9,017 nt of DNA from DATKYV01 sp035528275 (lineage in GTDB: Bacteria > Acidobacteriota > Terriglobia > UBA7540), in contig DATKYV010000164.1 in NCBI GenBank assembly GCA_035528275.1, positions 1-9,017 on the forward strand. The letters are read 5' to 3'. Both the position numbers and the translations under genes were made by a program. Positions 5,203-9,017 of this stretch are shown one piece after another; position 1 is the first letter of the stretch; each line of letters opens with the position of its first letter. Below the pieces are notes generated by a model, which was not told the origin of the DNA, searched no databases, and worked only from the letters and a program-made list of their open reading frames with translations.

Positions 5203-6216
5203 ATGAGCACCCAACCCCAACCCTCGCCGGCACTCTTTTTTGAAACTGCTAACGCGTTCATGCGAAGCGCGGCGCTGAAAGCAGCGGTTGACTTAAACCT
5301 CTTCACGGCCATCGGGAAAGGCTCAATCACCGCGGCGGAGGTGGGCCGGAAGATCGGCGCGCCGGAACGCAGCACGCGCATTCTGTGTGATTTCCTGACC
5401 GTGATCGGTTTTCTGGTGAAGCAAGACGGGCGTTACGCCTCGACCCCCGACAGCGCGAGGTTTCTCGATCGAAGCTCCCCGGCCTATTTGGGGAATGCGC
5501 TGCGATTCCTGCTGTCCCCGGTGGTTGCGGCCTCCTACGCCGACCTTGCCGAGACGGTTCGCCGGGGGGCGACGATCCTCGAGGAGCAAGGCACGGTCAC
5601 GCCCGACAATCCCCTCTGGGTGGGTTTCGCACGCGGCATGGCGCCCCTGATGATGATGCCGGCCCAGATGATCGCGGACTTGCTGCGCTTCTAGCCGAAC
5701 GGCAAAACGAAAGTCCTCGATATCGCCGCCGGTCACGGACTGTTCGGCATCACGCTCGCCAAGCGCCACCCCCACGTCGAAATCACGGCTCTCGATTGGC
5801 CGCGGGTCCTCGAAGTGGCCAAGGAGAACGCCGGCACCGCCGGACTCGACGGCCGCTACCACACGCTTCCCGGGGATGCCTTCGAGGTCGAGTTCGGCGC
5901 CAGCTACGACGCCGTGCTGCTCACCAACTTTCTGCACCACTTCGATATTCCGACTTGTGAGAATCTGCTTCGCAAGGTTGCGGCGGCGCTCAAGCCCGGG
6001 GGGCGAGTGACGACGCTCGAGTTCGTGCTCAACGAGGACCGCATCTCCCCGCCGGGAGCAGCCGGGTTCCCTCTGATCATGCTGGCCGGCACGCCGAAGG
6101 GTGATGCCTACACGTTCTCTCAGTACGAGAGTATGTTCGCCAACGCGGGGTTCAAGCGCTGCGAGCTGCACGACCTCAGCCCGTCATTCCAACGGCTGGT
6201 GATTTCCTACAAGTAG
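5203..6216 (+). pseudogene. SAM-dependent O-methyltransferase (family 2-like), interrupted by in-frame TAG
   Basis: Counting through the stop, the frame is 337 codons. The ATG at 5203 has AGGAGG four bases upstream (5193-5198). Residues about 10-100 are the winged-helix dimerisation domain typical of plant-type O-methyltransferases (ETANAFMRSAALKAAVDLNL, ITAAEVGRKIG, GRYASTPDSARFL). The catalytic domain follows: motif I VLDIAAGHGLFG (171-182), the acidic end of strand 2 at Asp198 in ALDWP, NFLHHFD (242-248), and LKPGGRVTTLEFV (263-275), ending RLVISYK. Codon 164 (5692-5694) is TAG, exactly between the two domains and seven residues before motif I. The frame is clean on both sides, so one base change from CAG, AAG or GAG would explain it. 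Without readthrough only the dimerisation part is made, and no ribosome site supports a separate second half. The substrate of the intact form is unknown. Confidence 0.88.
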
Positions 6217-6266
6217 CCGGACGAGGACCAGCGAAGTTGGTGGGCGCAGGCCCCGCAGTCCCGGCC

Positions 6267-6282
6267 CCCCGGCATGCCGGGG
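6267..6282. repeat. Perfect 16-bp GC palindrome
   Basis: CCCCGGCATGCCGGGG is fully self-complementary. It lies 51 bases after the O-methyltransferase stop in the convergent gap and is followed by further GC-rich dyad-like sequence up to about 6318. It probably belongs to a repeat element; as a hairpin it has no loop beyond its central bases and no T tract. Confidence 0.5.
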
Positions 6283-6338
6283 TGGAGCGGGGCCCGCGGT
6301 TGTGCGGGCGGCAGCCCGGCGCTGACGCTTCCTTACAA

Positions 6339-6430
6339 GCCCACGGCACAAAAACCGTGCCGTGGCTACCCGGGCGTGACCTCGCCCCGCGGCACAAAAT
6401 CCCTGCCACGGCTAGCCGGGGACAACCTCG
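6339..6430. repeat. 46-bp tandem duplication, each copy a hairpin, reaching into the hemerythrin gene end
   Basis: Bases 6339-6384 and 6385-6430 align without gaps at 35 of 46 positions. Copy 1 contains a perfect 9-bp stem (CCACGGCAC 6341-6349 with GTGCCGTGG 6357-6365). Copy 2 has the equivalent stem with one mismatch (6387-6394 with 6404-6411). On the minus strand copy 2 encodes the last hemerythrin codons EVVPG plus TAG, and copy 1 would encode EVTPG plus TAG. Either the gene end was duplicated, or a repeat element supplied the gene with its stop codon. Confidence 0.6.
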
Positions 6431-6972
6431 GCGAGAAGTTGATCCATCATGGCGTGCAGGCGCTCGTGGGTGCCGGCGCCCATCTTTTCCACCTCGGCCT
6501 TCTCGAAATCCTCGGCCAAGCGGGCCTGCTCGGCGGGGCTGAGAATCTGGTCGGCCATGCGGAAGAGGATGTTGTTTTCCTTGTCGATGTGGGCGCGCAG
6601 CAGGGCGGAGTAGTTGCGCGCCGGCCCAGCCCAGCGCGGCCCGGCGCTTTCCGGAACAGCCTTGTAGGCCTCGGCGGCTTCCACCATCTGCTTGATGAAC
6701 CCGCGCCCTTCGTCGTGCTCGTGGAGCATGACGCCGATGGGTCCGCCCTGGCGCGGCAGGCCCTTCGATTCGAGGAGCGGGAAGAGCAGATCCTCTTCCT
6801 TGCCGTGGTGGCAGCGGTCAGCGAAGAGCCGGAAAAACTCCAGCAGGTTCCCGAGGATTTCCGGCCGGACTCGCTCGCCGCGGTCGAGCCGCCGCGCCAC
6901 TTCCTCGGTGGCGGAAATCATCTTGAGAATGGCCTCGTGCTCGTGTCGCAAAATCTCGGTTGCGGTTGGCAT
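6412..6972 (-). CDS. Hemerythrin HHE domain protein
   Basis: The 186-residue helical protein carries the metal-ligand pattern of hemerythrin-like domains: His10 and His12 (RHEHEAI), His55-His56 with Glu59 and Glu60 (CHHGKEED), His84 and His86 (LHEHDEG), and His128 with Glu132 (AHIDKEN). Such proteins hold a di-iron centre and bind oxygen or nitric oxide, or sense or repair oxidative and nitrosative damage; this one is likely cytoplasmic. The ATG at 6972 is chosen because AGGAGG lies four bases upstream, and the frame upstream of it is not protein-like. Residues 150-186 are an extra charged helix. The gene is divergent from a DinB-like gene, 127 bases apart, so the two may share control. The last codons and stop lie in a tandem repeat. 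Domain assignment is firm; ligand and role are not known. Confidence 0.93.
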   Translation of the reverse strand: MPTATEILRHEHEAILKMISATEEVARRLDRGERVRPEILGNLLEFFRLFADRCHHGKEEDLLFPLLESKGLPRQGGPIGVMLHEHDEGRGFIKQMVEAAEAYKAVPESAGPRWAGPARNYSALLRAHIDKENNILFRMADQILSPAEQARLAEDFEKAEVEKMGAGTHERLHAMMDQLLAEVVPG

Positions 6973-7068
6973 GCTTCCTCCTTTTTTCCAATTCCAGGCT
7001 AGCGCACTTGCGCGGGCTTGGCTGTGACCAAAGTCCGGGCGCTGCGGACGCCAAAGCCGCGAACTGGC

Positions 7069-7076
7069 GGTATAAT
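7069..7076 (+). promoter_or_regulatory. Consensus -10 box for the DinB-like gene
   Basis: A perfect TATAAT at 7071-7076, preceded by GG, lies 23 nt ahead of the ATG at 7100. A start near 7083 leaves a leader of only about 17 bases that already contains the ribosome site. No good -35 box is seen at 16-18 bases, so activation or an extended -10 mode is likely. Confidence 0.55.
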
Positions 7077-7099
7077 TGCGGGACCGACGGGAGGTGCGT

Positions 7100-7564
7100 A
7101 TGACCGAGGTCGAAAGGATCGCCGACCAACTGCGGAGGGCGCACGAAGGAGAGGCGTGGCACGGCCCGGCGCTGCGCGAGCTGCTGCCCGGGGTAAAAGC
7201 CGCGCAGGCCGCCGCGCGTCCGGTGGCCGCGGCGCACAGCATTTGGGAAATCGTGCGGCACATCGGCGTGTGGGAGGCGGTGGGACGCCGGCGGCTTTCC
7301 GGCGAAGTGATCGGTGATTTGCCGCCCGAGCAGGACTGGCCCGCCGTTACCGACACCAGCGAGGCCGCCTGGCTGAAAACGCTCAAAGATCTCGAAGACG
7401 GCCACCAACAGCTTCAACAAACGATCGCGCGCCTCAGCGACCGCCAGCTTGCCGAGCCAGTCCCCGTCCAGGGCTACACTATCTACTTCTTGCTCCACGG
7501 CCTGGTGCAGCACGCCCTCTACCACGCCGGGCAAATCGCCGTGCTCAAAAAGGCCGCGAGTTAG
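7100..7564 (+). CDS. DinB-like (DinB superfamily) metal-binding protein
   Basis: The 154-residue protein is a four-helix bundle of the DinB/YfiT type. It has a histidine pair around HSIWEIVRHIGVWE (His46, His54) and the C-terminal HxxxH motif in LVQHALYHAGQIAVLKK (His138, His142, with His133 nearby). In this superfamily three histidines hold a divalent metal; some members are thiol-dependent transferases, others have no known activity. The ATG at 7100 is used because GGGAGGT (7089-7095) sits four bases upstream; the open frame begins 24 bases earlier without a ribosome site. It shares a 127-base divergent promoter region with the hemerythrin gene, which suggests a common stress-related role, though nothing in the sequence proves it. 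It ends with TAG. The fold is confident; the activity is unknown. Confidence 0.88.
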   Translation: MTEVERIADQLRRAHEGEAWHGPALRELLPGVKAAQAAARPVAAAHSIWEIVRHIGVWEAVGRRRLSGEVIGDLPPEQDWPAVTDTSEAAWLKTLKDLEDGHQQLQQTIARLSDRQLAEPVPVQGYTIYFLLHGLVQHALYHAGQIAVLKKAAS

Positions 7565-7636
7565 AGCGGAATCTCTGCGCCGGTTTCCTCTCGTGGAAGG
7601 GATGCCGGAAATCAACTCTCGATGCGTACCACGCGC

Positions 7637-7665
7637 TTGCAGCGCCCGCCACGGAAAGCTATACT
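7637..7665 (+). promoter_or_regulatory. Sigma-70 type promoter of the toxin-antitoxin operon
   Basis: TTGCAG (7637-7642) and TATACT (7660-7665) are separated by exactly 17 bases. The -10 box is five of six, while the -35 keeps only TTG. The predicted start near 7672 leaves a very short leader of about 12 bases before the antitoxin ATG at 7684. Confidence 0.5.
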
Positions 7666-7683
7666 GCGTCAGGGGATGCCGCC

Positions 7684-7866
7684 ATGAAAGCGCAGAGTCT
7701 CCAGGAGATTTTCTCGCAGCTCTCACCTGAAGAGCAGGTGGCTGTGAGAGACTTCATCCAATTCATCAAAGGGCGCAAGGAATCCTCCCGACCGACGGAC
7801 TTTGCGGCGGCCGTGGAAGAGTTCATCGCTGCGCACCCCGACTTGCTTCAACGCCTCGCCACGTGA
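7684..7866 (+). CDS. Antitoxin of a Doc-type toxin-antitoxin pair
   Basis: This 60-residue protein lies directly ahead of doc, overlapping it by four bases (GTGA), which is the usual order for an antitoxin. Residues 1-30 form a helical SLQEIFSQLSPEEQVAVRDF module like that of short LSPEEQ-type partner proteins, not the beta-alpha Phd/YefM DNA-binding fold. Residues 36-58 (RPTDFAAAVEEFIAAHPDLL and on) resemble the C-terminal Doc-binding tail of phage P1 Phd as I remember it (EFASLFDTLDSTNKELVNR): F, A, L and R line up and most other positions are conservative. I infer that this tail covers the Doc active site. The ATG at 7684 has only GGGGAT as a weak ribosome site. Whether it binds DNA and represses its own promoter cannot be seen. 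The role rests on position plus tail similarity. Confidence 0.78.
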   Translation: MKAQSLQEIFSQLSPEEQVAVRDFIQFIKGRKESSRPTDFAAAVEEFIAAHPDLLQRLAT

Positions 7867-8249
7867 CCTTTTACCCTTCCGTCGATGACGTGCTCGATGC
7901 ACACGCCCGCCTCATCACCGTTTTTGGCGGCGCACCTGGCCTGCGCGATCGGGGGGCGCTGGAAGCCGCCCTCGCCCGGCCGCGAAGCGGCTACTACACG
8001 GATATTCTCGCCGAGGCGGCTGCCCTGCTGGAAAGTCTTTGGCAGAATCACCCCTTTGTGGATGGAAACAAGCGCACGGCAATCACCGTGGTCGCTGCCT
8101 TTCTTCGCCTCAACGGCTTTCGACTGGAATTCGACGACCTGGCCGCGTATCGCTTCCTTATTGGCCTTGCCCAGACCGGGCAAGCCCGTTTCGCCCGCCT
8201 CGACGAATGGCTGCGTAGGCACGTGGTCCCCACCGCGCAGAGTCAGTAA
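7863..8249 (+). CDS. doc: Doc-family toxin (Fic fold kinase of EF-Tu type)
   Basis: The 128-residue protein carries the Doc form of the Fic motif, HPFVDGNKRTA at 63-73, with catalytic His63, Asp67, Asn69, Lys70 and Arg71. True Fic AMP-transferases have a G in place of this K; Doc proteins instead phosphorylate elongation factor Tu and so stop translation (established for phage P1 Doc). Also present are the N-terminal GLRDRGALEAALARP (26-40), usual for the death-on-curing family, and FLRLNGFRLEF (80-90). Length matches P1 Doc (126 aa). It starts at GTG 7863, overlapping the antitoxin stop by four bases without a ribosome site of its own, so translation is probably coupled. It looks intact and active. 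On a chromosome such pairs serve as stress or defence modules; no transposon or plasmid genes are seen beside it. Confidence 0.95.
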   Translation: MTFYPSVDDVLDAHARLITVFGGAPGLRDRGALEAALARPRSGYYTDILAEAAALLESLWQNHPFVDGNKRTAITVVAAFLRLNGFRLEFDDLAAYRFLIGLAQTGQARFARLDEWLRRHVVPTAQSQ

Positions 8250-8320
8250 AGTCTGCGACGAACGCCGATGCGCTCGTTGGGTGCCGGGCTGGGGCGGAGA
8301 AATGCTGGGGAGGGTTGGAG

Positions 8321-8344
8321 AACCCCCGGCCAGCCAGGGGTTTT
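8321..8344 (+). terminator. Probable intrinsic terminator after doc
   Basis: AACCCC (8321-8326) pairs with GGGGTT (8337-8342) around a 10-base loop, ending in TTTT at 8341-8344. It lies 72 bases after the doc stop and 24 bases beyond the end of the converging membrane protein gene, so it may serve both. The stem is short and the T run modest. Confidence 0.45.
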
Positions 8345-8367
8345 GAAGTGACCAGGCTTGCCGGTCC

Positions 8368-8856
8368 TCAACGCGGCTGCGTGGACGGATGTCCGGGGTG
8401 GGTGAGGGGGACGACTCTGCGGAGCAGCCAGAGCAAGGCGCAGCCCATGGCCGAACCGAACAGCGTTCCGAACCCCACGCCCAGCGTCAGATGAAGGGTG
8501 ATGTGTTTGGCATGGCTCATTCGGTGGGCGTATTCGACCGCGGTGTAGATGTTGGAGGTTCCCGTCATGGCGGCGAAGGCGACGGCCGCGACGATGAGGG
8601 ACTCCTTCCAGAGAATCAGCAGGAAGGTGGCGAAGACGACGTTCGAGTAGCCACCGAAACGCCGGAAATGAATCAGCCACACCGCCAAGAGGCCGGAAAA
8701 CGCGCTCATCACTCCGACGCTCACGTAGCGGACGATACTCGGGTCCGTTCCGGCCATGGCCATCACCATGCGAAGCACCCACACAGCGGCAATCAGGCCA
8801 AAGAGCGGCGCCAGCAAACGGAGATGGTCGCGCAGTCCGTGGCCGCCAATCTTCAT
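8368..8856 (-). CDS. Four-helix membrane protein of unknown function
   Basis: The 162-residue protein has four hydrophobic segments at about 14-35, 42-63, 72-97 and 120-147, so it is an inner-membrane protein without a signal peptide. A loop and helix before the last segment carry His111, His115, His118 and His122 (EYAHRMSHAKHITLHL), spaced so that all four face the same side of a helix. Such clusters often bind metal or haem, but no known family comes to mind. The last residues (THPGHPSTQPR) are probably cytoplasmic and disordered. The ATG at 8856 overlaps the stop of the upstream phosphatase gene by four bases (ATGA), and AGGAGG lies just upstream within that gene, so translation is probably coupled. 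The linkage suggests a part in the same signalling pathway; this is inference. Confidence 0.82.
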   Translation of the reverse strand: MKIGGHGLRDHLRLLAPLFGLIAAVWVLRMVMAMAGTDPSIVRYVSVGVMSAFSGLLAVWLIHFRRFGGYSNVVFATFLLILWKESLIVAAVAFAAMTGTSNIYTAVEYAHRMSHAKHITLHLTLGVGFGTLFGSAMGCALLWLLRRVVPLTHPGHPSTQPR

Positions 8857-9017
8857 GATCCCTCCTGGCGCGCTTCGGTGGCTCTGACCAGCAGAAGCGT
8901 CATGTCATCTTCGAGTTCTTGACCCGCCCAGGCGTGCACGGCCGTCACCACCCGCCGCTGGAGTTCTGTCAGCGGGCGTTCGCGGTTTGCTGTGAGCACC
9001 GCCTCGAGCCGCGCTTC
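8853..9017 (-). CDS. SpoIIE-type PP2C serine/threonine phosphatase, C-terminal 54 residues
   Basis: The minus-strand frame enters from the window edge and ends at TGA (8853-8855). The visible part, including RERPLTELQRRVVTAVHAWA and ELEDDMTLLLVRAT, is the end of the PP2C/SpoIIE fold. The DDMT pair of aspartates corresponds to the DD(I/L)T metal-binding motif near the C-terminus of RsbU-like phosphatases, followed by the final strand LLLVRA. These enzymes dephosphorylate anti-sigma-factor antagonists in partner-switching pathways or act on other proteins. The sensor and most of the catalytic domain lie outside the window. No start codon is visible because the gene is cut. It overlaps the downstream membrane protein gene by four bases. 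The family is confident from the motif and its position; the signal input is unknown. Confidence 0.85.
   Translation of the reverse strand, partial: EARLEAVLTANRERPLTELQRRVVTAVHAWAGQELEDDMTLLLVRATEARQEGS

Noticed and set aside
5323..6171. Minus-strand open frame of 282 codons opposite the O-methyltransferase gene
   Set aside because: The plus strand carries clear methyltransferase motifs on both sides of the TAG; the opposite frame has no recognisable motif.
6339..6430. CRISPR array
   Set aside because: Only two adjacent imperfect copies with no spacers between them and no cas genes.
6274..7002. Plus-strand frame of 242 codons across the convergent gap and the hemerythrin gene
   Set aside because: It starts inside a palindrome-rich gap and mirrors the hemerythrin gene, whose metal ligands and ribosome site are convincing.
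8389..8922. Plus-strand frame of 177 codons at the right end
   Set aside because: It is rich in H, E, G and D with no folded-protein pattern, and lies opposite a membrane protein gene with four clear hydrophobic segments.
1..9017. Reassignment of TAG to an amino acid in this organism
   Set aside because: The O-methyltransferase, hemerythrin and DinB-like genes all end naturally at TAG, so TAG still works as a terminator here; only occasional readthrough remains open.

Overview
The window looks like a stretch of a GC-rich, probably soil-dwelling bacterial chromosome. The gene set (CocE/NonD hydrolase, DinB-like and hemerythrin proteins, Doc toxin, SpoIIE-type phosphatase) and the palindromic elements in the intergenic gaps would fit an Acidobacteriota member. 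That placement is inferred from general resemblance and was not tested. No phage, plasmid, rRNA, tRNA or CRISPR signal was seen.

Layout, left to right. (1) 1-266, minus: start of a carboxymuconolactone decarboxylase/AhpD-like gene broken by an in-frame TAG. (2) 267-727: intergenic, with a promoter for that gene, a 56-bp nested palindrome and what looks like the degraded 3' end of an unknown gene. (3) 728-1363, plus: unrecognised 211-aa protein. (4) 1537-2028, plus: isoprenylcysteine/phospholipid methyltransferase-family membrane protein, flanked on both sides by related 80-100-bp imperfect inverted repeats. (5) 2223-4115, plus: secreted CocE/NonD-type serine hydrolase with a visible catalytic triad. 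(6) 4116-4339: convergent gap full of stem-loops. (7) 4340-4690, minus: small XRE-type regulator. (8) 4691-5202: divergent gap with dyads and a long leader. (9) 5203-6216, plus: family-2 O-methyltransferase-like gene broken by an in-frame TAG between its dimerisation and SAM-binding domains. (10) 6217-6411: convergent gap with palindromes and a 46-bp tandem repeat running into the next gene's last codons. (11) 6412-6972, minus, hemerythrin, divergent from 7100-7564, plus, DinB-like. (12) 7684-8249, plus: two-gene toxin-antitoxin operon (unusual 60-aa antitoxin plus Doc). (13) 8368-9017, minus: SpoIIE-type phosphatase C-terminus overlapping by 4 bp a four-helix membrane protein.

Most genes look singly transcribed. 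Only the antitoxin-toxin pair and the phosphatase-membrane protein pair look like coupled operons. The points most worth a second look are the Phd-like C-terminal tail on an antitoxin that otherwise does not resemble Phd, the two otherwise intact genes each stopped by a single TAG, the stack of distinct palindromic elements, the 46-bp duplication over a gene's stop codon, and the histidine-lined helix in the membrane protein coupled to the phosphatase.
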